Below, one piece after another: positions 1 through 10,581 of a DNA stretch of 64,000 bases (positions are counted from its first letter, which is position 1; each line of letters opens with the position of its first letter). This DNA is from Gracilaria gracilis. Lineage: Eukaryota > Rhodophyta > Florideophyceae > Gracilariales > Gracilariaceae. The stretch covers positions 372,001 to 436,000 of the forward strand of contig JARGSG010000032.1 of the NCBI GenBank assembly GCA_030374805.1, in the 5' to 3' direction. The position numbers and the translations under genes are program-made. The notes beneath the pieces were generated by a model, which was not told where the DNA came from, ran no database searches, and worked only from the letters and a program-made list of their open reading frames with translations.

Positions 1-600
1 TCACAAGCTGGCTGGACTTCAATTATCTCATATGATAAGAGGTTTCGAGGAAATTTAGAGACAAACGCAATATATCGAGTCATTAATGAAAACTGCGATT
101 GTGTAGTCGGAGCAGAACTAAGTTTAAGACTTGATCGAATGGATTCTTTGCGCTGATTGAACATCAACTGCTTAAAAAGGATTGTAATTGAACGATGTTA
201 CTTTTTTGTGTTAAAAAACTGACATCATGTTAGACCAAATCCTGAGTTCTAGGTTTCAATAAAATAAACTTCTCTACATATTTTCGCTACTGTGAATAAT
301 GTCACTACTCGAATTCTTCCCTTCTTCGGTGACATGAATGAAAGGGTATCTATGTCATATCCACAGAGACTATGTTCCTCCTCTTCTTCCAACCGTCTTA
401 CTTCGAACGTTTATATCACTGCAAAAGAAGCCGTTTGAAGACTGTATACTTCGAGTTTTGAGAAATCTAGCCAAAGAGACATGTGTAAAATCAAATCCCA
501 AATACTCTAAGTTCCTTTCAAATACGTTCGAACTGGTATCATATGAAGTTGGCGTGCTTGTGCAACAGAATTCGTACAGTGTGCACTCATAATCTTCATG
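1..600. other. No gene seen
   Basis: Only short overlapping open frames on both strands, none resembling a known family. AT-rich sequence without visible repeats. Confidence 0.4.
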
Positions 601-623
601 TAACTTCTGATTTTGAAACAAAT

Positions 624-812
624 ACTATAGACGTCATTTCGGGGCAAAACCAGAAACGCCGCGGGTGGTGAAAAGCCCTGTGGGAAGGAAACACAAGCGT
701 AGCTCGACAGTAACGGCCCAAAGGAGACAAAACAGAATAAAGTAGCTCAGTAGCCTTCACAGCAATTAGCAAACTGGCAAAAACCGAATAACGGGCAACC
801 AAAAAGCAACAT
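624..812 (+). repeat. Degenerate extra copy of the long TIR segment
   Basis: This stretch aligns by eye with 865-1050: both hold a 'ggtggtgA-AAA-CCCTGTGGG' block, then a 'tagctca' block, then 'gcaacatgg' in the same order and spacing. It is therefore a direct, diverged repeat of the inner part of the left terminal inverted repeat that starts at 813. It lies just outside the better-matched inverted repeat, so the element may begin further left or may have a duplicated terminus. Confidence 0.6.
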
Positions 813-1222
813 GGCCTCACTGCTCCCTAACGCAACTCATATGGCCATGAAAAAATCAAGGGATATTGGGAACGCCATTTTGGTGCAAAACAAGAAACGG
901 CATGGGTGGTGACAAACCCTGTGGGGGACAAAAAACTTAGCTCAAGAATACCAAGCCAAATGGAAAAAGCAGATCACGATAGCTCAGTGGCCTGTGAAAC
1001 AATCAGCGAAACGACAATAACTCAACCACTGGCAACCGAAGCAACATGGCTACAAAGAAAACGCAACACGATACAAACTCTTTCGAAGAATCTGCTCAAA
1101 ATAAAAAAATAGAACAGCAGATGAACCTGAACCTCTGACTGCGAAGGAGGTCGCGATCAATGGGATGAAATGGACAAGAGCAAGCAAGCATGAACCAACT
1201 CAGATGCTAATTTGCAGCTCGG
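813..1222 (+). repeat. Left arm of the long inverted repeat
   Basis: Pairs with 2321-2740 in inverted orientation. Small indels and many substitutions show that the two arms have drifted. Confidence 0.65.
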
Positions 1223-2180
1223 ATCCTACTGTAAAGCTCTAAATATATCTGACGCTAGGGGCACTGCGACATTTATTACTGAATAATGAAACGCTTCTCG
1301 TCGAATGAAACAAGAAACGAAAAAGAATAACTGAAACGAAGAAAGAGGAGACCGTCCTGAGCCATTTGGGAGATTCCAAGCGGCAAACAAGAGAAACACA
1401 ATCGATAGAAACCAGAAGAGCCCACGTGCGACCAGAGTCTTCGGTTCGAAATGGATTCATTGAGAATGTAGATACGAATGGGAACCAACAAGCGCTAACA
1501 ATCTTCAAGAGTGCGCGGTTCATGAAATGATGTGAAGCACAAAGAGGGCAGTGCAACACCAGAATGAAATATAGTGGGGGAGACCAGGCCAACCTATAAG
1601 CAAGAATAGAAGGAGGAATGTATAATGGCAAAGGGAAGCACTGACTGTGCTAAAATATGGGGTGGGTTGCCAAGCGAGGAAATGGTCTACCCCTCTCTTC
1701 TCAGCAGCTGGTGCTAGAAGAGGGGGATTTAGATAGACATTTCAAATATTGCATGAGCTACACTCATGCAAGTGACATGTGTCGTACAAATACCGATAAG
1801 ATGTGGGGTCCGCCTGGTAGAGGGAGCGCGCAAGGGCTCAACCTAAAGGGGAAAAACACACAACCAGTATGGTAACCAGTATGGTAGTAGGCCACCTGAA
1901 ACCCGCAGAGGCAAACGACGGGGCAACAAGTGTAGACCGTGTAGGTATACGGTAGTAGACGTCGACGCGCGGTAAAATCAGAATAATAATAGAGTAGCAA
2001 GTGACCAAGATGGTATAGTTACTGCCCTAATGGTGCCGGACTTTACAATACCCAAGGGGCAAGGCGAGGTGCACCACAATATATACAAAGTGCACCGACG
2101 CCGATCTCCCATGCGGGCATGAAGTCATCGGCTGCACCCATGACCTACTGTCATGGGCCAGCAATGCTAAGCCAAACTAA

Positions 2181-2217
2181 ACTAGAAACTAGAAATTAGA
2201 AATTAGAAATTAGAGAA
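2181..2217. repeat. Short tandem repeat, unit like GAAATTA
   Basis: Successive copies of 'gaaa(c/t)ta' occur five or so times in a row, within the interior of the long-TIR element. Confidence 0.6.
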
Positions 2218-2320
2218 TACCAATTGGGTGGAGTGCAGCCAGCAAGGCGCAAAAGTAGGTCCACGTGGCACCAACCCATTGAGGTCTCATTGTACTACAA
2301 CATGTCCTCAAAATACAGGA

Positions 2321-2740
2321 CTCGAGCTGAGCATTAGCATCTATGTTGGTTCATGCGTGCTTGCTCTTGTCCCTGTCTTTCAATTGATTGTGGCCTCCTT
2401 CCCAGTCAGAGGTTCAGGTTGATCTGCGATTCTATCTATTTTTTAGGTTGAGCTGATTTTTCGAAAGATTTGGTATCGTGTTGTGTCGTCTTTGTGGCCG
2501 TGTTGCTTTTGGTTGCCAGTGATTGAGTTATTCTCGTTTTGCTAATTGTTGCGCCGGCCACTGAGCTACCGTGGTTTCTTTTTTCTTATTTGGCTTGATA
2601 CTCTCGAGCTAAGTTTTTGTGTCCTCCTCCTCAGAGTTTGTCACCACCGGCGCCGTTTCTTGTTATGCTACAAAAATGGAATTTACAGTATCCCTTGATT
2701 GTTTTTTGACGAGATTCGTTGCGTTAGGGAGCAATGAGGC
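2321..2740 (-). repeat. Right arm of the long inverted repeat
   Basis: Reverse complement of the left arm at 813-1222. It ends at the word gaggc; the sequence beyond no longer matches. Confidence 0.65.
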
Positions 2741-2864
2741 TAACAGAGCATGTTAGAAAACCTCGAAAGCATAGTCCTTTCTTCCAACCCGTACATAATT
2801 TTGTTTCCCTTAGGTTCTCCCGCATGAATAGTACGGCCTTCTATTAGGTTCAGCTTCTCTTCCA

Positions 2865-3530
2865 CTATGTTCGGAGTTCGATAGGTAGAGCTAAATATAT
2901 CATATAGAACCACGATAGACCCATTCTGACCACGAATTGTAGATAAAAATAGTAATGTTTGGATCTAGCCTTATAGTAACCATGTATCTCAGAAACAGGG
3001 AATGGAAATTTTCTGTTGTGGCCTTTCAACATACGCATCGTCTCAATCACCGGCATTTCTTAAGTAAAGTACAAATTTTGAAATCTAATATGCCTCATTA
3101 TTTGGTCATAAATCTTTATCAGTGTCCCTTCTTCATCATAAATGGTTTTTATTTCCTTCAAGAAACGGAATAAAAAATTTATGGACGAGTACTGGTTTTT
3201 ATGGCCCTTCAACAAAACCGATAGAAAGGAGATCATGTACAATAAATCGGGCAAATGGATGCAATATGTCTTTCATACAGGCTAGGAACCAACAACCGTA
3301 GGTTTTATTCTCAAAAGTTGAAATCCATCGCATGATGTCGAGGTCGATATGTCATTCTGGAAGTTTACCTCGTCATCGCATGCGTCCACGTAATCAAGAG
3401 AGAAAAAACCATGAACAAAATACTTGTAGTTTGTTCCAGATGATGCGGGTTCAAGCTTGAGACTAACACCCATTTCATTGACTTTGATTGTTCGGTACTC
3501 GTATAAGAACTTGTAGCTGGTTTCATTCTA
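2865..3530 (-). pseudogene. Tnp2-like DNA transposase remnant (TE4)
   Basis: One minus-strand frame runs through this stretch with at least three in-frame stops. In order it keeps landmarks of Tnp2-type transposases: a segment ending DISTSTSCDGFQLLRIKP (family form: SxDGxQLxxxK), then LLKGHKNQYSSINFLFRFL (family: P/G-G-K-x-P-x-S-x-N-x-FL), then EMPVIETMRMLKGHN (family: D-x-PA, here altered), then SEIHGYYKARSKHYYFYL, which parallels GV-ARSKAGGKHYYYP of the TE2 transposase at 33.5 kb. These enzymes cut and paste DNA transposons in the nucleus. The N- and C-terminal parts are not recognisable. Only the central RNase H-like region survives, and it cannot be functional. Confidence 0.6.
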
Positions 3531-5142
3531 AGCCCATATCTAATTCTTGGAAGAAGAGGTCATTGTTAGTACAGCATTCTATGTCCGGCACATTCTCCGC
3601 ATGAATTAGATTCTGGGGAGACGGCTGCAAAACAGATGGCGTGAAATTAGGAGCAGATGTCCAGCGGTTTAGAACCTAACGCACGCCATCCGTATCAGTG
3701 AAGCTGACACCAAAATTCAGCATTATGTTGTTGGATCTATCGGAACAGGTAAGACCAATCATAGCTTTCTGGACAGATCTTTCATTGGACACTTCAAACT
3801 GAGATATAGCCGTGCGTGGCACGCGCTGCTTGCAAAATCTGTGGCAGTCTGGATTCAAAACAAGGTTGTTGGCAAAGAGCTTGACAATGCCGGGACGCTT
3901 CTCGAACAAGCATCGTCGTTGGGTGTCAAAATCTGCCATCGTCGTCGAGCGCAAGGAGCACAAAGTAACGCATGGCAGTCGCGACGTCGTCGATAGGGGT
4001 AGGAAAAGTGAAAATGAATGGCCGTTTCTCCTTTCCTTCGTAGGATCACGAAAAACCGTCGCAGGCTCATATATTTGTGGCGAGCTCACATGACGTTTTC
4101 CCTGTTTCTCATCATTTCTTTGGACGCATAGCGGCCTTCAACGACTCCCTAGCTCGTATATAATTTCTACGGTTTGTTGCATTTCGAACGACCTCCTACA
4201 GCAGTGTGCTCCTTGTCCGCCACCTCCCGTGGCGAGCCACTATCGCTGCGGAAGCGGTGTGGAAAACTCCTAGCCGTAGTAACCCTCGGCAACTCCCGTT
4301 GTTATCTTTCTTCTCTGAGCCGGACAGGCCCGCTCTTCAATTCTTTATAAGCTCTGCCACAGCCGTTTGACTATAAAACCTATCCAACACGAATAAAATA
4401 TTTGCAATGCCAACCTCCTTCCTAATACCCGTCTTACAGTCGCTCTTTCTGTCTTCCCATGTCACGCGCCTCACCGCAAGCGGGGAAAAAATCATCGTGT
4501 TGCAGACCCGCCTCCGCCACCTACCCCGCATCCCATGCTTGAACTGAGCTGGAGGAAAACCCATCATGTCTCGCCAAATGGCTCGTCATACCTATTTGTA
4601 TCTCTCTAATTATGCTTTAGAACCAGAACGGACCATTTCCTCTTCTCGCACTGGCCAACGCAAAGCTTAAAAATGTCCATAACACAATCCGACTGGGCAC
4701 AACTGAGCTCTACGAATCCAATCTCATGCATCTGCTTCCCGACTGGGCTTACCGGTTTTTTAAATCCAGTAATACACATTAAGAGCACGCTTGCGCTGCT
4801 TTTCTAGATTTGCTTCCATGCATAAATCTGGAAGAATCATAAAAGTGCATTCTACTATTTCCAGCGCTTCGAGTTCAACAACGAGGTTGATGTATTTGAC
4901 ATATTTCCTTCAAGGAGGTCCTTCGTGTTCTGGAAGCGAACCCCGGAAATACCGCTTTTCACCAAAGTCACCCAAGCAAATATGGCCCCTAAAAAGCAAT
5001 AAAGTTCGCTGTTATGGCCGCGAGAGGCGTTGGTACGTCAACATGAGAAAGATGACGAAGTAAACTTCATAAGAAGGTACCGACAGCTTTTGAAAATGCC
5101 GTAAGTTTATTTCGGACAAAGTTCTAACCGTTCATTTGGGCT
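3531..5142. other. No recognised gene
   Basis: A 137-codon minus-strand open frame (3676-4089) and a few shorter frames are present, but none shows a family motif. The minus frame lies upstream of the Tnp2 remnant and could be its lost N-terminal part. That is only a positional guess. Confidence 0.3.
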
Positions 5143-5146
5143 ACTT

Positions 5147-5578
5147 CCCTAGGAAAAAACTTTTTATGAATGGCACACTACGTTTTGCAAAAAGTAACAA
5201 ATGGCGTAGAAAACTTGTTTTCATTGAAGAGATGGCGTAAAAACTCCATGCTTTACGCCATTTCACCGCCATTTATAGCATGATCTAGACAAAGATTTAC
5301 GCCATTTTTGACACTTTCTATAAATGGCGTACAAATATAGAACAAAACTTAATACCTCGAACACGAGTGCTGAAAACTTATTCATTGTTTGTACGCCATT
5401 TATGAAAAGTTTCAAAAATGGCGTAAATCTTTTTCTAGATCATGCTATAAATGGCGGTGAAATGGCGTAAAGCATGGAATTTGTACGCCATCTCTTCAAT
5501 AAAAACAAAAGTTTTCTACGCCATTTGTTACTTTTTGCAAAACGTAGTGTGCCATTCATAAAAAGTTTTTTCCTAGGG
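5147..5578. mobile_element. Foldback MITE, family A, copy 1
   Basis: The element is an almost perfect palindrome: arms of about 195 bp (5147-5340 and 5390-5578) around a ~50 bp loop, with ends CCCTAGG...CCTAGGG. The words TGGCGTA and TACGCCA recur many times in both arms. No coding capacity. The flanks (ctt/aag) extend the palindrome and do not form a clear direct target duplication. It is closely similar over its full length to copy 2 at 6173-6607, which indicates recent common origin. Confidence 0.85.
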
Positions 5579-5877
5579 AAGTTGTTATAGGTCAGCTTTT
5601 GTTATTGGTGGTTATTATATAGAGTGTTGGATGGTTCCTCGATGTTGCCGTACTTTGCTCGCCATTCCGTTTTTTTCAACCAAAGTTATTGTTTCTGGAC
5701 ACAAGTGGTGATGGAATAGTAAGCTGTATGTGTTGATGTTTTTAAGTGGGCATTCATTAACTGGTCAAGTCAATTCCTGGTTACTTACTGCGTTGAGGAA
5801 CACCTGTCTGCGATAAATGTAAGTTTGTAGAGATGTCGGCAGATGTCACCGTTTTGTGGTGATATCGCTCAGCATAA

Positions 5878-6700
5878 CCCTAAAAGAACTAAAAAGATAC
5901 AAGTGGAGTATTGCCAGTTCGAAATAGTGACCAGTGTCGGTCAAGTGACTACTTTCGTGGGAACAAATGGCATAAAAATTTCGGCTTGTACGCCACCACT
6001 ACGCCACTCGCAACCAATAGTAGGCCACTAGTATTTTTTACTACGAGTGGTTGGTGAGTGTTAAACTTCGAAGTACCACCATCGTACGCCAGTTGTGGCC
6101 AAGGGTACTAGTGGTCTACTAGTGGCCACAGATGGCCTGCTACTTGCGTATAAGTCGAAACTTGTACGCCATCCCTAGGAAAAAACTTTTTATAAATGGC
6201 GCACTACGTTTTGCAAAAACTAACAAATGGCGTAAAAAGTTTTTGTTTTTATTGAAGAGATGGCGTATAAATTCCATGCTTTACGCCATTTCACCGCCAT
6301 TTATAGCATGATCTAGACAAAGATTTACGCCATTTTTGCCACTTTCTATAAATGGCGTACAAATATAGAACAAAACTTAATACCTCGAATACGAGTGCTA
6401 AAAACTTATTCATTGTTTGTACGCCATTTATGAAAAGTGTCAAAAAAGGCGTAAATCTTTTTCTAGATCATGCTATAAATGGCGGTGAAATGGGGTAAGG
6501 CATGGAATTTGTACGCCATCTTTTCAATAAAAACAAAAGCTTTTTACGCCATTTGTTAGTTTTTGCAAAACGTAGTGTGCCATTTATAAAAAGTTTTTTT
6601 CCTAGGGCATTGATTCACCCGAAATTACATCATTTGAACGCTACTTGTAACTTTTTGGAAGTGCCAGTAAGCCATTTGTACCCTCGGAGTCCTTTTCGGG
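5878..6700 (+). mobile_element. MITE, family B, split by a family A insertion
   Basis: The left part (5878-6172) and right part (6608-6700) together reproduce the ~386 bp consensus seen intact at 59209-59594. That consensus has ends CCCTA-GAAC and AGTCCTT-TAGGG, an inner 'ttcggcttgtacgcca' block and its inverted partner. The family A element at 6173-6607 interrupts it precisely, with a CAT duplication (6170-6172 and 6608-6610). Family B is an imperfect palindrome with no coding capacity. Confidence 0.8.
6173..6607. mobile_element. Foldback MITE, family A, copy 2 (nested)
   Basis: A 435 bp near-perfect palindrome with CCCTAGG/CCTAGGG ends, nearly the same as 5147-5578. It is flanked by direct CAT triplets, a 3-bp target-site duplication within the host family B element. 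It carries no open frame of interest. Confidence 0.88.
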
Positions 6701-6705
6701 CTTAT

Positions 6706-6757
6706 AACTTTTTCAAACTGGCAGTATGCCATTTTTAGACTTCGAGTTCTTCCAGGG
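6706..6757 (+). repeat. Fragment: right end of a family B MITE
   Basis: Repeats the family B right terminus (tttttcaaactggcagta..., then a 'gagtTCTTCCAGGG' end) directly after the copy that ends at 6700. The rest of that second element is missing. Confidence 0.6.
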
Positions 6758-6918
6758 TTCTTCTGCTGCGGCCCTGGTAAAGTGAAGAAACTATCAACAA
6801 ATTACGTACTATTTTATGAAACAACGAGCGTACAGATGCGACACACCAGGGTGGGTCATTTGTACTCTTTCATCTAGTGCTAAATGAGATAGTTTTTTAG
6901 GGATCTTTTTTGAAGCCC

Positions 6919-7070
6919 CTAGAAGCAATGAAGGTTACAAGTGGCGTACTGAAATTTGAAAAATTACAAGTGACGTTCATGTGGTATACCTTCGTGTCAA
7001 CCAATTGCGTACAAGTTCGGCTCGTACGGCAGTAGCGAGCCCCCTGTGACCACTATTCCCCTTATAGAAT
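6919..7070 (+). repeat. Fragment: left part of a family B MITE
   Basis: Matches the first ~150 bp of the family B consensus: ggttacaagtggcgtactg, then a 'tgtcaaccaattgcgtac' block, then 'ggctcgtacg'. Similarity fades near 7070. Confidence 0.6.
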
Positions 7071-7622
7071 TTTAAGTACTGTATTTATGGTAAATAGAGT
7101 GCAAGCTGTATATTTGGGTAAACATTTTGGTGAAATGTGGACCACCGTCAAGAATCGGGATCCGAACACAGACTTGAGTCGAGGCACCAGTCCAGAACGT
7201 AGTGCAGGCTTGTTAATTAGCAGCCCGGCCAACGTCTCGTCTAATTGCTTTATCCACCGCTAAGCTCTGCCGCTCTCCGCGTCGCGCTGGGCGCTGAGCG
7301 CTCTCCTTAGCCTGCATATGTATTGAGGTAGCTGGAGCATTCTGTTCACATCATTTCGAGCAGATTTGCTCCCATTCTGTGAATGTAGTACCCGCTGCGC
7401 GCCATATCGGAGTCGCCGTGGCCACGATGGTCTTAGCAGATGATGCGAAACTGCTAGCCGACGTCAAGAAAGTTGGGTTCAAAGTACTTGTACGACGCGG
7501 CTAGCACGTGGATGAGGATGAGCGGATGGCCGCTGCCACACTCCTCGTAGTACAGTACAGGCATATGTTGTCGTTGGTCCGGATGTGGCCATGAGGTCGC
7601 ACGACGTGACCCTGCTCGGGTG
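7071..7622. other. No gene seen
   Basis: GC rises from about 7180 on. The frames here are short and unrecognised. Confidence 0.35.
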
Positions 7623-8177
7623 TCATGAGCGACAGAGTTGTGGTGGCCATACGAATAAAATAGGGCGAGACAGCGAATGTGACCACCGCATCTTGCGGAT
7701 CCCGAGGGTGCAGCCGGCAGCAGCGGCAGCTATAATGCCGTCCTGCGGTGCGCATCTTCGCATAGGCTGATGCAAGGTAGGCACGGAGCGGGGGCGTTTA
7801 CCAATGCGGTCTGTGAAGGAGGAGGCGGAGGCGACGGCGGCGGTGGGCATCTTGTTGCAATTGAACAGATGCACGCTCATCATCCAGCGCTCTCCTTTCG
7901 TGTTACTGTCGCAATTCACCTTGCGACAATACACGCAGTGGGCGAAGAACGTGTTGGTCTTCTAGAACCTTATGTCCTTGATGAAGTGCTGCCACAGCTT
8001 CGATATGGAGGTGGGGGTGGAGCACACCAAGGGAGGGAAGGGCGCCGACGGCGTGACGCATGCGACGTGAGTCGAGATGATCGGGCGGCTGGGGGGCGAG
8101 CGAAAAGCCCGGCAACATGGGCGAGGGGTAGCCAGCAGCGGGGTCGGGACACGGCTGCGCGGGGCGGGACGGGGCAA
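7623..8177 (-). pseudogene. BED-type zinc finger remnant (transposase-like N-terminus)
   Basis: A minus-strand frame encodes ISKLWQHFIKDIRF, an in-frame TAG (7962-7964), then AHCVYCRKV and GERWMMSVHLFNCNKM. The pattern W-x-HF ... A-x-C-x2-C ... G-x4-(hydrophobic)-xHL-x2-C is that of BED fingers, DNA-binding domains found at the N-termini of hAT transposases and some host factors. The part upstream is Pro/Arg-rich and GC-rich; the part downstream is Ala-rich and not assignable. No catalytic transposase domain follows, so this is a lone or truncated domain, and the stop makes it a likely pseudogene. Confidence 0.5.
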
Positions 8178-10581
8178 GGGCGCGGGATGGGGAGCAAAGG
8201 AGGGTACGTGCGGCGAGGGGGAGGCGGCATCGGGTGCTGCGGCTGCGAGGGGTGCGGGGGAGAAGGCGCGAGCGCTGATGGCGCCTGGTGGGAGAGCGAG
8301 TCGTGATGTGACAGCGCGTCGGTGGAGGTGGCAGATTCGGTGTCGGCCGCGTCCGACGGGTCTATGGAGAACGCGCGTGCGGTGGTGGCCTTACTTTGGT
8401 CAGGTCTATGGGGGCGGCGCATGGGGTTGGGTCGGGCGGGAGCGGGCGACGCGGCGCGGCGGGGGAAGGGGAGGCCCGAAGACCTGCGGTGGGTCTGACG
8501 CTTCACGCTGCGGTGCGGTGAGGGGTGTGGTGCGAGGGAGGTGGATGGAGCGCGTGCGTGCCCAAACGCAAAACGCACACGAACGCGTCGCCTTATGCGC
8601 AGTGGTTTCAGGCCAATTATGGCCAAAATGGGTCCTTAATTAAGTCCAAAAAATCTTCTGAAGGGCTTCCGCTGGCCGCCACATGGCCCCCTTGCATGTG
8701 CCCGGTAGCCCACCTGTTTCTACTACAACGTGATTTGGCCATTCATAGGTCCAATACTACGGGCTGGTCTAAATCAGGACGCATTTTTGCCGGCGCGGAC
8801 GTCGTGGGCGTGCTTTCGGCCACCTTGGTTGCGCAGAAGATTTAGCCTGCTGACAGGCACTTTATTTTCCTGTCTTTCGGACATCTTAAAACTGCACTCA
8901 GAAACGCCGACCAGTGTGTTGCACTTTGTGCATCTACATAGAGCGCGCTGCGTGCTCTGGATCGCTTTATACGCCCTTTTGGTTTACGGTACCTCACCGC
9001 CCGGTGAGCAGTGTTGTGTTGACCGCTAGATAGTAGATAGCAACAAGAGAACATTAGATCGCGCACATTAGGCCCTGTGTGGCGCACTAGTAATCTTAAC
9101 TTATGTGGAAGCTTTGAATCCTGCTCTCTGTTCTAATTGTCAGAAAGTCCTCTTTCTAAACCTAGCTACCTTATTTCAATACTTGATATCTGTGTGACTT
9201 CTCGGTTTGTATTAGAATGGTGCCACTACAGGAGACAGATGCTTCAAATGAAAGAGGAGCGTTATGCGCTACAGCTAGATATCATCTCAAGAGCTTGGAA
9301 TCTCGTTAAGATCCTGATGATCACTCTTGCACCACATTTTCTCCAATTGATCTCCGTGGCCGCCATTTCTCGTGCTGGAACGTCAACGAATGTGTAATGA
9401 AAAGTAGTGCCTGATTGTCTGCCTCTCTCCAAGTAGGTAATGGCGTGTCTGCTCCCCAATTCATGCAACAGGATGCCACACTACGCCTAGAAAACCCGCT
9501 CACCACGACAAAATATGGATTGTGTACATAAACAAACCTCTCTTATGGCGGACTGGGACGTGTCGGAAGTATCCGGAGAGATGGGAGGCTCATGCTCGGT
9601 TCTGTTTGTTCGAACGAAGATTTTGTTGGACTCATCGGATGAAAAAGACCGCGTGCTGCTCTACACTCGTTGGTCATGATGCTGGGGATAGCGGCCACGG
9701 AAGTCTACTATGGATAGTTTATACTCGAGTCCTCGTTCTAGACCTCCCAGATCCTTTCACGCTGACTAAAATGGAGAATTCTAGGTGACCCGAATCGGTA
9801 GTCTTCTACACGAGCGTCCATTAACATCCAAGCGAAAACAAAAAGAAACATGAACGGGTGACAACCAATACATGGACGAAAAATGGTGGAGGGCGGTGAA
9901 CGGAATAGGAGTGGTGTGGGACTTATCCATGAGCCAATATTACAAATGTATGTACTCACACAGATCAGCATAGGCTCTGGAAACGCTCAGTACCGCGCGA
10001 AGCAAACAAATTCCTTCACTGAGATGTCATGTACGGCCATTCCATTCGCGGGATGACAAGCGTGAGGGATCAAAGGCAGACATTTTGACTGAAATGGTAC
10101 GGCCATGCGTAACCAATTCCGCTTTTGCTTTCGCCGTAGCGGGCGAGTTGAGACTACCCCAGCACGTGGGGACAGCAGCCGTAAGAACAGATTGCTGGTG
10201 CATCTTACAGCACCAATGAACGGGAGGCCATCGTGGCTCACAGGCAACTAACACAACTGAGTGTGGTATGTGTCATGTTTAGAAACCGGGAGCGTGAGGT
10301 TTCTGTTAAGCACCTTTGCATAAGTGCGCAATGATTCGATATCGCGCGGGTTTGCCTGTGCACTTGGCGCAAAGTCCGGAACTGGCTCTGCGACAGCCGT
10401 TCGGCCAATATACAGTTCGTCCGTACGAGGTTATGCCTAAATGGTACGTGTTTCATGGTTGGGCCTGATAATATCGGTGATGAGCGCAGTGGGTTGAAGG
10501 TGGCTGATAGGAATATCGAGACCTGCGGCCTTGTGAGCGGGCACTTGTGGCAGCTGTGGGAACCATTTGCGTGCGGTTTCA
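8178..10581. other. GC-rich tract, then unassigned sequence
   Basis: 8178-8640 is very GC-rich and gives long overlapping frames on both strands (for example 8077-8643 plus and 7970-8626 minus). They are Pro/Arg/Gly-rich and look like composition artefacts. From 8640 to 10581 only short frames occur. One 44-codon frame from an ATG at 9546 has protein-like composition but no recognised family. Confidence 0.35.

Larger units (their letters stand above)
813..2740. mobile_element. Non-autonomous element with ~410 bp terminal inverted repeats
   Basis: Positions 813-1222 match the reverse complement of 2321-2740 over their whole length at roughly three quarters identity by eye, including the outer words gcctca(c/t)tgctccc and inner words gatgctaat. 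The ~1.1 kb between the arms has no recognisable transposase, so the element is non-autonomous or a relic. Very long TIRs are typical of Mutator-like elements, but no 8-9 bp target duplication is visible, so the superfamily is not established. Short open frames inside are probably not genes. Confidence 0.65.

Noticed and set aside
5147..5578. Family A palindrome as a CRISPR array or replication origin
   Set aside because: It is a single large inverted repeat with a close second copy and, in that copy, a target duplication, which is transposon behaviour.
7770..8643. Long overlapping frames of 170-220 codons on both strands
   Set aside because: All are Pro/Arg/Gly-rich and follow GC content; only the BED-finger frame contains a family motif.
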